A DNA stretch of 43,256 nucleotides from VFZP01 sp043755595 (GTDB lineage: Bacteria > Acidobacteriota > Terriglobia > Bryobacterales > Bryobacteraceae): assembly GCA_043755595.1 (NCBI GenBank), contig JAYUSQ010000204.1, positions 1-43,256 of the forward strand, given 5' to 3'. The first letter of the stretch is position 1, and each line of letters begins with the position of its first letter. Both the position numbers and the translations under genes were made by a program. Below the pieces are notes generated by a model that saw only the letters and a program-made list of their open reading frames with translations, did no database searches and was not told where the DNA came from. Shown piece by piece: positions 33,631 to 43,185 of the stretch.

Positions 33631-34992
33631 ATGCAAGTCGCCGGAGTGGAATTGAAAGGCGCTCGTGTGCTCGTGCTCGGGCTCGCGCGATCGGGCTTGG
33701 CCGCTTCAGCCTTATTGGCTCGCCACGGCTCCCACGTGACAGCCGCCGACACGCGCCCGCTCGCTTCCATCCCAGGGGCCGCCGAAGCGCTCAGCGCCAT
33801 CAACGCCGTTTATGCGGTCCAAGCCGACGATGCTGCGGCGGGACACGCGCTCGTCGTCATTTCGCCCGGAGTCCCAATCGACGCGCCCGTCTTGGTCGCC
33901 GCGCGCCACGGCGGCATCCCGGTGATTGCCGAGGTAGAGTTGGCCAGCTACTTTCTCCAGGGCCCCACGATCGGAGTCACGGGCTCAAACGGCAAAACCA
34001 CCACTACCTCATTGATCGGCCATATTCTCCGCGCCTCCGGCATCCCCATGCAAGTCGGCGGCAACATCGGCACGCCCCCGTCCGCGATGGTCGATTCCTC
34101 TCGCCGCGACGAGTGGAACGTGCTCGAATTGTCCAGCTTCCAGCTCGAAGCTATCTCGAACTTCTGCGCGCGTATTGGGGTTTGCCTCAACCTCACCCCC
34201 GATCATCTGGACCGTCATGGCTCCATGGAAGTGTACGCGGGCGCCAAGCGCCGCCTGTTCGAAACGCAAGACGCCGGCGGCTTCGCTGTACTAAATGCAG
34301 ATGACCCTTGGTGCGTCAGCTACGCGGCCACCATGCCGTCGCGCGCTCTCTGGTTTAGTCTCGTGCGTCCGGTCACGCCCGGCTTGTGGCTCGACGAAGC
34401 AGGCCGGCTCGTGTTCGACGGCGAACCGTTTATCGACGCCGGCGAAATCCCCTTGCTAGGCCGCCACAACATAGAAAACGTCCTCGCCGCGGCCGGAGCC
34501 GCCCGTTTGGCTGGAGCCACGCTCGTGCAAATCGCCGCCGCCGTCAAAACCTTTCCCGGCGTCGAGCATCGCTTAGAGCGCGTGCGCGAGTTGGCCGGCG
34601 TCGAATATTTCAACGATTCCAAAGCCACCAATGTAGACGCCGCCCTGAAGGCCGTTGACGCTTTTCCCGGCGGTCTCTGGATCATTCTCGGCGGCAAGGA
34701 TAAAGGTAGCGACTATAGCGCCTTGCGTCCTGCGCTCGCCGCCAAAGCCCGCTCGGTGCTGCTGATCGGCGCGGCATCGGAGAAGATCGCCGGCCAACTC
34801 GAAGGCGCTGTCCCGCTGGTGCGCTGCGGAACCATGGAGGCGGCCGTCCGCCATGCCCATTCCCACGCGAAACAAAATGAGGTAGTTTTGTTAGCACCGG
34901 CCTGCGCCAGTTTCGACCAGTTTGAGAACTACGAACATCGTGGCCGGGTCTTCAAAGACTTGGTCCGCGCCCTGGACCGGGAGGCAGCCTGA
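33631..34992 (+). CDS. murD: UDP-MurNAc-L-alanine:D-glutamate ligase MurD
   Basis: This 453-aa Mur ligase adds D-Glu to UDP-MurNAc-L-Ala. It has an N-terminal Rossmann domain (VLVLGLARSGLAASALL), the ATP loop GVTGSNGKTTTTSL, LELSSFQLEAI, LTPDHLDRHG, and the C-terminal NDSKATNVDAALKAV and IILGGKDKGSDY. All three domains are present. It is separated by 11 nt from mraY and by 5 nt from ftsW. Confidence 0.95.
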   Translation: MQVAGVELKGARVLVLGLARSGLAASALLARHGSHVTAADTRPLASIPGAAEALSAINAVYAVQADDAAAGHALVVISPGVPIDAPVLVAARHGGIPVIAEVELASYFLQGPTIGVTGSNGKTTTTSLIGHILRASGIPMQVGGNIGTPPSAMVDSSRRDEWNVLELSSFQLEAISNFCARIGVCLNLTPDHLDRHGSMEVYAGAKRRLFETQDAGGFAVLNADDPWCVSYAATMPSRALWFSLVRPVTPGLWLDEAGRLVFDGEPFIDAGEIPLLGRHNIENVLAAAGAARLAGATLVQIAAAVKTFPGVEHRLERVRELAGVEYFNDSKATNVDAALKAVDAFPGGLWIILGGKDKGSDYSALRPALAAKARSVLLIGAASEKIAGQLEGAVPLVRCGTMEAAVRHAHSHAKQNEVVLLAPACASFDQFENYEHRGRVFKDLVRALDREAA

Positions 34993-34997
34993 ATACG

Positions 34998-36413
34998 ATG
35001 AGACTGAGAATGGATTGGATCTTATTCGGCGCCATCCTCGTGATGGTGTCGTTCGGCTTGGTGATGGTCTATAGCGCCTCATCGGTCACTCAGGAAATTA
35101 AGAAAAACGCCAAAGCCGCTGCGGCAGCCTCAGCCGCGAAGGAATTGCCGCTGGAAGTAGCCGAAGCGGGCGGCGAAGAACCTGCCACGCCGCAGCCCCC
35201 GCAGGAACCCGCCAGTTGGCCTTTGGGCGTTTCCTTGCGCCGCCTGTTCGCCGCCGCTCTCGGCCTCGTGGCGCTGCGCTTCTTCTGGCGTAACTACCAC
35301 ACTGGCGTCTTCACTCCCCCCTGGGCCGTCCTCGGCGTCGCGCTCGTCTTGTTCCTCCAACTGCTCGCGTACTGGATGGACACCGAGCAATCGCCGCATT
35401 GGGCGCTCTTCGTCCGCCAAGCCGGCGCCGCTCTCGCCGGTTTCTTCCTGATGATGTATCTAAGCCAGCGCGACTATCGCCAATTTCGCACCGCCCAGTG
35501 GGCTTTCTCCGCCCTCGGCTCCGTCATCTTCCTCTTAATCGTCGTTTACTTCGCCGACGACAAGCACCGTTGGTTGAGACTCGGCATTTCCATTCAACCC
35601 TCCGAACTCGCCAAGCCGGCGCTTGTTTTATTCCTCGCCTGGTTTGTCACCCTCCGCCGCACCGCGATCAATCACCCGGCTACGATTTGGCCCGCGGCGA
35701 TGGCGCTGGTGGCTCTGGCGGGCGCCGTGATGATTCCCGACGTGGGCACCGCCGTTGTGCTGATCGTCACCGCTGCCGTGATTTTCTACCTGGCTGGATT
35801 GAACTGGCGCTACACCACCGCGGCGCTTGGCATCGGCACGGTTTTCCTGCTGATCGCCATCGTGTATGAACCATATCGCCTGAAGCGCGTCATTCAGTTT
35901 GCGGACCCCGAATACAAGTACCTCGTGAAGGTGGACCCGCAGCGCTGGCTGTGGAACCGCGCCGAAAAAGCGAAGAAGGTTACCAATACGCGTCATCAGG
36001 CCGAGCAGGCCAGAATCGCCACCGGCTCCGGCGGCATCTTCGGCCGGGGCGCGGGCGCCAACCGCCAGACAATGTTCCTGCCCGAAGCCCACAACGACTA
36101 TATTTTCGCCATCGTCGCCGAAGAGCTGGGCCTCTTTGGAGCCACCTTTCTGCTCGGCGGTTTCATGATTATCTTGTGGCGCGGATACCGGCTCTTCTTC
36201 GCAGCGTCGGATGACTTCGGACGATACCTCGCGGTTGGCGTCAGCACCATGCTGGTCTTTCAAGCGCTGCTCAATATGAGCGTGGTATTGGATCTATTTC
36301 CGACCAAAGGGATTCCCCTGCCGCTCATCAGTTTCGGCGGTACTTCAATGTTGAGTTCGATGGTGCTGCTTGGGTTGCTGTTGAGTGTGAGCCAGCGCTC
36401 GAGCAATGCGTAA
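34998..36413 (+). CDS. ftsW: SEDS peptidoglycan glycosyltransferase FtsW
   Basis: This 471-aa SEDS protein polymerises septal peptidoglycan with the PBP FtsI. It has multiple TM helices, SYSASS-like MVYSASS at the end of TM1, RWLRLGISIQPSELAKPALVLFLAW, the catalytic-loop motif PDVGTA, and the C-terminal LPLISFGGTSMLSSMVLLGLLLSV. Two regions are expanded: an Ala/Glu/Pro-rich insertion of about 45 residues after TM1 (about 32-75), and a long charged stretch before TGSGGIFGRG (YKYLVKVDPQRWLWNRAEKAKKV). Alternative name FtsW/RodA; the dcw position supports FtsW. Confidence 0.93.
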   Translation: MRLRMDWILFGAILVMVSFGLVMVYSASSVTQEIKKNAKAAAAASAAKELPLEVAEAGGEEPATPQPPQEPASWPLGVSLRRLFAAALGLVALRFFWRNYHTGVFTPPWAVLGVALVLFLQLLAYWMDTEQSPHWALFVRQAGAALAGFFLMMYLSQRDYRQFRTAQWAFSALGSVIFLLIVVYFADDKHRWLRLGISIQPSELAKPALVLFLAWFVTLRRTAINHPATIWPAAMALVALAGAVMIPDVGTAVVLIVTAAVIFYLAGLNWRYTTAALGIGTVFLLIAIVYEPYRLKRVIQFADPEYKYLVKVDPQRWLWNRAEKAKKVTNTRHQAEQARIATGSGGIFGRGAGANRQTMFLPEAHNDYIFAIVAEELGLFGATFLLGGFMIILWRGYRLFFAASDDFGRYLAVGVSTMLVFQALLNMSVVLDLFPTKGIPLPLISFGGTSMLSSMVLLGLLLSVSQRSSNA

Positions 36414-36415
36414 TC

Positions 36416-37498
36416 GTGGCGACCTTCATCATGGCGGGAGGAGGAACGGGCGGTCACGTCGTGCCTTCCCTGGCGGTAGCTCGTGAGCTTGCCGCGCATG
36501 GCCATCGAGTGATCTTCATCGGAACCGAAGCCGGCCTCGAAGCGCGCCTCGTACCGGCCGCCGGATTTGACATCGAATGGATTGAAACGGGCGCCTGGCA
36601 AAGGGTCGCTTGGGCCCGGCGGTTGAAGACGTTGTGGCAGATTCCCGCCGGTTGCGCGCGGGCGTGGCGGGTGCTCGGAAAAAGCCGGGCGGCGGCGGTC
36701 TTTTCATTAGGCGGATATGTCGCCGCGCCGGTCGTCGCGGCGGCGCTCGCCAGGCGCATTCCGGTGGTGGCCATGGAGCCAAACGCGATCCCGGGCATGG
36801 TGAATCGCCTGGCGGGCCGCTGGGTCGCCAAGGCCTTGCTGGGTTTTGAAGAGGGTCGGCGGTGGTTCCCGCCCAGTTGCTCCGAAGTGACGGGAGTGCC
36901 CGTCAGAGCGGAGTTCTTCTCGCTGCCGCCCAAGCCATTGGACGAGGAATTGTCGATCCTGATTACCGGCGGCAGCCGAGGCTCACGGACACTCAATCAG
37001 GCGTTCGCCGCCAGTTGGCCGAAATTTCGAAAAGAGGGAGTGAAGGTGCGATTTCGTCATCAATCCGGAGTTGAGGCTCACGCCGCACTCGCGCAGGCGT
37101 TTGCCGAAACGGGCCTCCCCGGCGCAGTCGATCCCTTCATTAGCGACATGCCGGCGGCCTTTGCCGAGGCTGACTTGATTGTGTGCCGGTCTGGCGCCAA
37201 CGCCGTCGCCGAACTCGCCGCCGCCGGTAAGCCGTCGATACTGGTGCCCTTCCCTTTCGCCGCCGGCGACCATCAAAAGAAGAACGCCGAAGCGTTTGTC
37301 CGCTCGGGCGCCGCCCGGCTTGTCGAAGATCGTGAAATGGACGGTCCCCGCCTCTTCGATGAGGTCATGCGGTTCATCCGGACCCCGGCGTCGCTCGCCG
37401 TAATGGGCGCCGCAGCCAAGCGTTTGGCCCATCCGGAAGCCGCCATACGCGCCGCCGCGATCCTCGAAGAGGTGGCCGGAGTCCATTCGCCCATTTGA
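36416..37498 (+). CDS. murG: UDP-GlcNAc:lipid I N-acetylglucosaminyltransferase MurG
   Basis: This 360-aa GT-B enzyme makes lipid II. It has FIMAGGGTGGHVVPSLAVA (G-loop), FSLGGYVAAPVVAAA, MEPNAIPGMVNR, ITGGSRGSRTLNQAF (third G-loop) and CRSGANAVAELAAAGKPSILVPFPFAAGDHQ with the Glu that binds the sugar. GTG 36416 is 2 nt after the ftsW stop. Confidence 0.95.
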   Translation: MATFIMAGGGTGGHVVPSLAVARELAAHGHRVIFIGTEAGLEARLVPAAGFDIEWIETGAWQRVAWARRLKTLWQIPAGCARAWRVLGKSRAAAVFSLGGYVAAPVVAAALARRIPVVAMEPNAIPGMVNRLAGRWVAKALLGFEEGRRWFPPSCSEVTGVPVRAEFFSLPPKPLDEELSILITGGSRGSRTLNQAFAASWPKFRKEGVKVRFRHQSGVEAHAALAQAFAETGLPGAVDPFISDMPAAFAEADLIVCRSGANAVAELAAAGKPSILVPFPFAAGDHQKKNAEAFVRSGAARLVEDREMDGPRLFDEVMRFIRTPASLAVMGAAAKRLAHPEAAIRAAAILEEVAGVHSPI

Positions 37499-37535
37499 CT
37501 TGCCGGTCACGTAACCGAAACAATATAGAGTTTAA

Positions 37536-38921
37536 ATGTTTTTTCGCCCACAGCACATTCATTTCGCGGGAATCGGCGGCATCGGCATGAGCGGCATCGC
37601 TGAGGTGATGCTGAATCTCGGCTACGCGGTCTCGGGCTCGGACCTCAAGAAGAGCCCCATCACCGACCGGCTGGAGACCCTCGGCGCCCAAATCTGCGAA
37701 GGCCACGCCGCAGCCAATCTGGGCGGCGCCAAAGCCCTGGTGATCTCCTCGGCCGTCAAGGAAGATAACCCCGAAGTCGTGGAGGCCCGCCGCCGTCAGA
37801 TTCCGGTGATCCCGCGCGGCGAGTTGCTCGCCGAACTCATGCGCCTCAAGTATGGAATCGCGGTGGGCGGCAGTCACGGAAAAACCACCACCACGTCGAT
37901 CGTGGCGGCCATCATGAGTCACGCCGGTCTCGACCCCACTGTTGTCGTGGGCGGCCGCGTCAAGACCATGGGCGGCAGCAACGCCCGCATGGGCAAGAGC
38001 GATTTCCTGGTGGTCGAATCGGATGAAAGCGACGGCTCGTTTCTCAAGCTGATGCCGATCCTCGCCGTGGTCACCAATATCGACCGCGAGCATCTCGATC
38101 ACTACGGCACGTTCGACAACGTCCTCGCCGCGTTCGTGCAATTCATCAACGAAGTGCCGTTCTATGGCGCGGCGCTCGTCTGTCTCGATGACGAGCATGT
38201 CCAGCGAATCATGCCTCGCGTGCGGCGGCGCGTGATCACCTACGGCCTCAGCGCCCAAGCGGACCTTCGCATCGTTGAGCTCAAACCCGGGCCTGCCGCC
38301 AGTGAATTCCTGTTGCGCGACCGTGAACGCGAACTCGGCTGGTTCAATCTACCCGTCCCGGGCCACCATAACGTTTTGAATGCGACCGCTGCCATCGGCA
38401 TCGCGCTTGAACTCGACGTCGCGCCGGACAAAATTCGGGAAGGCTTGGCCACCTACGGCGGCGTGGACCGGCGCATGCAAGTTCGCGGCGTGGAGCGCGG
38501 TGTCACGGTGATGGACGACTATGGCCACCACCCGACCGAAGTGCGCGCCACGCTGGCCGCCGCGCGTCTGGGCGCTTATCGCCGTCTGCTCGTACTCTTC
38601 CAACCGCACCGCTACACGCGCACGCAGTTATTGATGGACGATTTCGCGAGGGCGTTTCACGTGGCTGATCGAGTCTACGTGATGGATATTTATGCGGCGT
38701 CTGAAACGCCCATCGAGGGCGTGACCGGCGAAGCCCTCACCGCCCGCCTCCGCGACTTCGGTCATCGCGCCGCTCAATTCGTAGGCGGCATCGAGGCGGG
38801 GATTGAGGCCGTCTCCGCCGATGCCCAATCGGGCGACCTCGTCATCACCTTGGGCGCAGGCAGCGTCTCACAAGCCGGAGAAAGGATTCTGCGCGCCATC
38901 GCGGCGCGTACGAACGAATAG
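37536..38921 (+). CDS. murC: UDP-MurNAc:L-alanine ligase MurC
   Basis: This 461-aa Mur ligase adds L-Ala to UDP-MurNAc. It has the N-terminal HFAGIGGIGMSGIAEVML, the ATP loop GGSHGKTTTTSIVA, VVESDESDGSFLKL, NIDREHLDHYG, and VMDDYGHHPTEVRATL, all MurC-specific. The 37-nt gap to murG is the largest inside the murE-ftsZ run; TATAGA lies 6 nt before the ATG and could be an internal promoter. No murB or ddl follows it, unlike several other dcw clusters. Confidence 0.96.
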   Translation: MFFRPQHIHFAGIGGIGMSGIAEVMLNLGYAVSGSDLKKSPITDRLETLGAQICEGHAAANLGGAKALVISSAVKEDNPEVVEARRRQIPVIPRGELLAELMRLKYGIAVGGSHGKTTTTSIVAAIMSHAGLDPTVVVGGRVKTMGGSNARMGKSDFLVVESDESDGSFLKLMPILAVVTNIDREHLDHYGTFDNVLAAFVQFINEVPFYGAALVCLDDEHVQRIMPRVRRRVITYGLSAQADLRIVELKPGPAASEFLLRDRERELGWFNLPVPGHHNVLNATAAIGIALELDVAPDKIREGLATYGGVDRRMQVRGVERGVTVMDDYGHHPTEVRATLAAARLGAYRRLLVLFQPHRYTRTQLLMDDFARAFHVADRVYVMDIYAASETPIEGVTGEALTARLRDFGHRAAQFVGGIEAGIEAVSADAQSGDLVITLGAGSVSQAGERILRAIAARTNE

Positions 38922-38929
38922 AAATCGGA

Positions 38930-39790
38930 ATGGCGAAGAAAACTGGTGCAGTGAAGTTGAGCGAGACCCCGGCCGGCGAGGCGTTCGCCGCCGTACGGCC
39001 GTACGTGCTCCCTTTACTGGGTCTGACGTTCGGCCTGTTGGTCGCAATTCTCCTGGTGCAGCGTGTCGAGCGATACTTCCTCGAAGACTCGCGATTCCAC
39101 GTTCGCAAAACCGATCTCGGCGCGAAGCTTTCACCTGACGTCCGCTTGGGTGGGGCCAACCGCACGCCCGTTCAATCCATTCGCGCCGTCTTTGTCAACG
39201 ACGAAGGCGATAGCGTGTTTCGTATCCCCTTGACCGAACGGCGTAAAAAAATCGAAGAGATCAAATGGGTCCGGCGCGCTTCGGTGAGCAGAGTTTGGCC
39301 CAACCTGATTGACGTGCGCCTGGAAGAGCGGGTGCCCGTCGCCTTTGTGCAGTTGAATTCCTATAAGCGCCGCGATCAGCCCGGCCGGGTCGGTTTGATC
39401 GACGAAGAAGGCGAGTTGCTGCCGGTCACGCCCGGGATGGATGCGTTGCCGATGTTGACCGGCGTTCGCGAAGATCAGCAACCGGCCGCCAGAGCCGCAC
39501 GCGTGCGCCTGATGCGCCGTCTCCTGGCCGACTTGGGCGACCTCGGAAAGCCGGTTTCGGAAGTCGACGTCTGCAAGGAAGACAATATAAGAGTGGTCTA
39601 TCCGGTCGACGGGCACGCCGTCACTTTGTCGATGGGCTCCGACCGGTTCCGTCCGCGCTTGGAGCGGTTTCTGAAATACTATCCTGAGATTCAGAAGAAA
39701 ATGCCAGGTACGGCGGGTCTCGATTTGCGCCTGGAAGACAGGATCACCGCCGACGAAATCGAACGCCAGGAGTGCGATGGCCAGCGGTAA
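38930..39790 (+). CDS. ftsQ: Cell division protein FtsQ (POTRA-type DivIB)
   Basis: This 286-aa bitopic protein has a TM helix at about residues 25-43, then a POTRA-type domain: SIRAVFVNDEGDSVFRIPL, KIEEIKWVRRASVSRVWPNLIDVRLEERVPVAFV. A beta domain follows. FtsQ links FtsK-FtsA to the FtsL/FtsB pair. It has a spacing of 8 nt after murC, and a 14-nt overlap with ftsA. Confidence 0.9.
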   Translation: MAKKTGAVKLSETPAGEAFAAVRPYVLPLLGLTFGLLVAILLVQRVERYFLEDSRFHVRKTDLGAKLSPDVRLGGANRTPVQSIRAVFVNDEGDSVFRIPLTERRKKIEEIKWVRRASVSRVWPNLIDVRLEERVPVAFVQLNSYKRRDQPGRVGLIDEEGELLPVTPGMDALPMLTGVREDQQPAARAARVRLMRRLLADLGDLGKPVSEVDVCKEDNIRVVYPVDGHAVTLSMGSDRFRPRLERFLKYYPEIQKKMPGTAGLDLRLEDRITADEIERQECDGQR

Positions 39791-41003
39791 AAACCAGCCC
39801 AGGTATGCGGTCGGAATCGACGCCGGAAGTTCGCGCACGCGCTGCGTGATCTGCGTCAATGAAGATCAGCGCTTGCGCTTTCTCGCCGCCGCCTCGGTTC
39901 CGTCGCGCGGTTTCCATAAAGGGCTCGTGGCCGATGTCGGCGCGATTTCTCAATCGATCAACTCCGCGATTAAAGAGGCGGAAACCCGTTCGCGTGTTCT
40001 GGTGGACTCGGTCGTGCTCGGTCTCGGCGGCGGATTGATCGAATCCTCCCAAGGCCGGGGCGTTTACGAATTCGGCCGGCCCAGAGAGATCACCGCCAAC
40101 GATCTCGCCTATGCGGTGGAACTCGCCTCGCGCGTGCAAATCCAATCGGGCCGCATGCTCGTCCACGTTTTCCCGCAGGACTTCACCGTCGACGGGCGCG
40201 CCGGCTATCGCTATCCCGTCGGCCTCATGTGTACCAAACTCGAAGCCAACGTGCTCCTGGTCACCACGTCCGAGCAGGAGCACGAAGCTTTGATTTCGGC
40301 CGCGCATCAGGCGCACTTGTCCGTCGAAGACACCGTGTTTGAGCCGGTCGCCGCCGCCTACGCGGCGATTCTCCCGGAAGAGCGTCAACGCGGCGCGGCT
40401 GTCATCGACCTCGGTCTGCACTCGACCGGGTTGGCCATCTACGATGGCGATGCCTGCGTCGGCGCGGCCAGCCTTCCCGTTTCAGCCGACCATCTTACAC
40501 GCGATATCGTCGCGGGCCTGCAATATTATCATTCGATCGGCGTCGCCTACGAGGACGCCGAAACGCTGAAGCGCGAATACGGCTGCGCCATGCTGGGCCT
40601 CACCGCCGACAATACGCTCATCGAAGTTCCACTCAGCGATGGCCGAGGTTCGCGCGAGATCACGCGCCGCCAGCTCAACGAAATTCTGGAAGCGCGCGCC
40701 GAAGAGTTGTTCGACCATCTACGCCAGGAAATCGGCCGCTGCGGCATGTCGCAAGTATTGTTGGAAGGCGTCTTCATCACCGGAGCCGGCGGGCGCCTCC
40801 AAGGTATGCTCGACATGGCCGAGCGCGTCTTAAACTGCCATGCCAAATTCGGTTTGACCGTGGGGATTCTCGACTGGCCCCAGAATTTCCAGGACCCTGC
40901 CTGGACCACCGCCGCCGGGCTGGCCATGTACTCGGCTCGCTTACGGCAACATAAGACTAACCGCCGCCGCACGCCCGGCCTGCTCGGGATGCTGAGCTGG
41001 TGA
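39777..41003 (+). CDS. ftsA: Cell division protein FtsA
   Basis: This 408-aa actin-like protein tethers FtsZ to the membrane. It has the phosphate-1 motif GIDAGSSRTRCVI, the SHS2/1C insertion (about 85-165, including VHVFPQDFTVDG), VIDLGLHSTGLAIYDGDA (phosphate 2) and ITGAGGRLQGML (adenosine). The C-terminus ends in a basic PGLLGMLSW segment, consistent with a short amphipathic membrane anchor. AGGAG lies 5 nt before ATG 39777, which overlaps ftsQ. Confidence 0.95.
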   Translation: MASGKNQPRYAVGIDAGSSRTRCVICVNEDQRLRFLAAASVPSRGFHKGLVADVGAISQSINSAIKEAETRSRVLVDSVVLGLGGGLIESSQGRGVYEFGRPREITANDLAYAVELASRVQIQSGRMLVHVFPQDFTVDGRAGYRYPVGLMCTKLEANVLLVTTSEQEHEALISAAHQAHLSVEDTVFEPVAAAYAAILPEERQRGAAVIDLGLHSTGLAIYDGDACVGAASLPVSADHLTRDIVAGLQYYHSIGVAYEDAETLKREYGCAMLGLTADNTLIEVPLSDGRGSREITRRQLNEILEARAEELFDHLRQEIGRCGMSQVLLEGVFITGAGGRLQGMLDMAERVLNCHAKFGLTVGILDWPQNFQDPAWTTAAGLAMYSARLRQHKTNRRRTPGLLGMLSW

Positions 41004-41034
41004 GCGCATTATTCAACGACACGGAGAGACTCCA

Positions 41035-42402
41035 GTGCTGAACCTCGAAGATACGATGAAGTTTGAAATGGCCGAGGATTCCTCGCCCGTCACGCGCATC
41101 AAGGTGATCGGCATCGGCGGCGCCGGCGGCAATGCCGTCGCGCGCATGATGGAGAACGGCCCCCCTGGCATTGAATACTACGTTCTCAATACAGACCGGC
41201 AGGCGTTGATGGCGTCGCCTGTGAAGAACAAACTGGCGATCGGCCCCAAGATCACCAACGGGCTCGGCGCGGGCTCGGACCCGGCTATTGGCCGCCAAGC
41301 CGCCCTCGAAGACACTGAACGCATCATTGAAATTCTCGAAGGCGCCGACATGGTCTTTGTCGCGGCCGGTCTCGGCGGAGGCACGGGCACCGGAGCCGCG
41401 CCCGTCGTCGCTTCGCTCGCCAAGGAATTGAATGCGCTCACCGTGGCCGTGGTCACCAAGCCCTTCCGCTTCGAAGGCCCTCGCCGGATGCAAGTCGCCG
41501 AGCGCGGCCTCGCCGAACTGACCGGCACGGTCGACACCGTGATCACTATTCCCAACAACCGGCTCCTGGAAATTGTGCCGAAAGGAACCAGCGTACCCGA
41601 AGCCTTCCAAATGGCCGACGATGTCTTGCGGCAGGCCGTTCACGGCATCAGCGACATCATCACCACGCCCGGCCTGATCAATCGCGACTTCGCCGACATT
41701 CGCGCCATCATGCTCGGCATGGGCCACGCCATGATGAGCACCGGCGTCGCCACCGGCGCCAACGCAGCGGTGGACGCGGCGCGTCGCGCCATCACCAACC
41801 CGCTCCTCGAAGACGGTGGCGTCAATGGCGCGCGTGGAGTGCTCATCAATATCGCAGCTTCCAGCACGGTCGGCCTTTCCGAAATCGACGAAGCCTGCAA
41901 CCTGATCTGGGAAGCCACCGGCAACCCCGACGTCCACATCAACTACGGCATGGTGCTCAACGAGAAACTGGGCGACGAAGTGCGAGTCTCGGTCATCGCC
42001 ACGGGCTTCGAGCGCGAAGGCGTTGAGCCGCCGCCACGCAAGGTGGAGACCACCGCTCGCCCGTCGGTTAAGACACCCTCGGCCCCGTCCTTGGCCGCCC
42101 CCACGCCTGAACCGTTAGCCGCCGCGCCGCCGCCGCTCCCATCCTCAACCATCACCGAAATCAGACTAGCCAGACCGGCCGCTCCACCGCCGCCGCCTCC
42201 TTCGGCAGAACCGGAAATCGCAGCACACGCCCCGGAGCCCCCAGGCCTGGAATTAGTGGAACCCGCCAAATCGTCGCCTGTCTTCGATCCCGAGGCTGCG
42301 ACCGTCACGCCCGCGCGTGATTCGGCGACGCCCGCGACCGTCCAGTCGAACGACCTCGAGACGCCCGCTTTCATGCGTCGCGAGCGCAGATTGTTCCAGT
42401 AA
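41035..42402 (+). CDS. ftsZ: Cell division protein FtsZ
   Basis: This 455-aa tubulin homologue forms the Z ring. The GTP-binding motif GGGTGTG is at 114-120, and the T7 loop NRDFADIRAIM keeps both Asp residues (usually N-x-D-F-A-D). A long Pro/Ala-rich linker (about 325-438) leads to the conserved C-terminal peptide TPAFMRRERRLF, which binds FtsA. GGAGAG stands before GTG 41035. Confidence 0.97.
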   Translation: MLNLEDTMKFEMAEDSSPVTRIKVIGIGGAGGNAVARMMENGPPGIEYYVLNTDRQALMASPVKNKLAIGPKITNGLGAGSDPAIGRQAALEDTERIIEILEGADMVFVAAGLGGGTGTGAAPVVASLAKELNALTVAVVTKPFRFEGPRRMQVAERGLAELTGTVDTVITIPNNRLLEIVPKGTSVPEAFQMADDVLRQAVHGISDIITTPGLINRDFADIRAIMLGMGHAMMSTGVATGANAAVDAARRAITNPLLEDGGVNGARGVLINIAASSTVGLSEIDEACNLIWEATGNPDVHINYGMVLNEKLGDEVRVSVIATGFEREGVEPPPRKVETTARPSVKTPSAPSLAAPTPEPLAAAPPPLPSSTITEIRLARPAAPPPPPPSAEPEIAAHAPEPPGLELVEPAKSSPVFDPEAATVTPARDSATPATVQSNDLETPAFMRRERRLFQ

Positions 42403-42408
42403 CAAGCG

Positions 42409-43128
42409 ATGCGCTTCCGTTACTTGGACATTCTCATCAATCTGTTCGTCGTCGCCTTGATGGTCTCCAACCTGGTCGCGGGAAAAATTATCGCCATCGG
42501 CGACTTGCGCGTCAGTGGCGCTCAAGTCCTCTTCCCGCTGACCTACATCTTCGGAGACATCTTCACTGAGGTCTACGGCTACTCAGCGTCGCGCCGCGCC
42601 ATCTGGACTGGCTTCATTGCGTCTTCGGTTCTCGCTGTGATGGGTCTGATCATAGTAGCCCTCCCGCCTGCGCCCGAGTGGCACGATCAGTTGGCGTTTG
42701 AAAAGGTTTTCTACAACGTCCCGCGCAACGTTATCGGCAGTCTGATCGCCTACTGGTGCGGAGAGTTCGCCAACGCCTTTGTGATGGCCAAACTGAAGAT
42801 GCTCACCCAGGGCAGGCTTTTGTGGGTGCGAACGATCGGCTCCACCGTTGTCGGGCAATTGATCGACACGATTATTGTCGTGCTGTTCATCTTCGGCGGT
42901 CAGGCGAATTTGCAGACATTGCTGACCCTCATCGGATCCGGCTACTTGGTAAAAGTCGTGTACGAGGCAGCGGCCACGCCGCTCACCTACTTCATTGTGA
43001 ACGCGCTCAAGCGCATCGAAGGCGTCGACATTTTCGACCGTTCGACGGACTTCAACCCCTTCGCCGCTGCCCCCTCGGCTCCGATGGTCGACAGTCAGTC
43101 AAGCACCGATCCGCGGGCTCAGGTGTAG
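42409..43128 (+). CDS. Queuosine precursor transporter (YhhQ/VUT family)
   Basis: This 239-aa membrane protein has about six helices. Its start LINLFVVALMVSNLVAGKI, then QVLFPLTYIFGDIFTEVYGY, WCGEFANAFVMAKLKMLTQG and TIGSTVVGQLIDTIIVVLFIF are typical of the ECF-type YhhQ family that imports queuine-type bases. The C-terminal tail is long and Ser/Pro-rich. It starts 6 nt after ftsZ and so shares the dcw transcript. Confidence 0.88.
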   Translation: MRFRYLDILINLFVVALMVSNLVAGKIIAIGDLRVSGAQVLFPLTYIFGDIFTEVYGYSASRRAIWTGFIASSVLAVMGLIIVALPPAPEWHDQLAFEKVFYNVPRNVIGSLIAYWCGEFANAFVMAKLKMLTQGRLLWVRTIGSTVVGQLIDTIIVVLFIFGGQANLQTLLTLIGSGYLVKVVYEAAATPLTYFIVNALKRIEGVDIFDRSTDFNPFAAAPSAPMVDSQSSTDPRAQV

Positions 43129-43169
43129 GTCGCGCGACGTTACTCAGCCGCGCGCGCAAGCAAGCCCTG

Positions 43170-43185
43170 ATGTTCGTCCGAACAT
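43170..43185. promoter_or_regulatory. 16-bp dyad ATGTTCG-TC-CGAACAT
   Basis: Two perfect 7-bp half-sites 2 nt apart, 41 nt after the last gene. The halves contain GAAC/GTTC, as in some LexA-type operators, but orientation and spacing do not match a LexA box I know. Confidence 0.3.
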
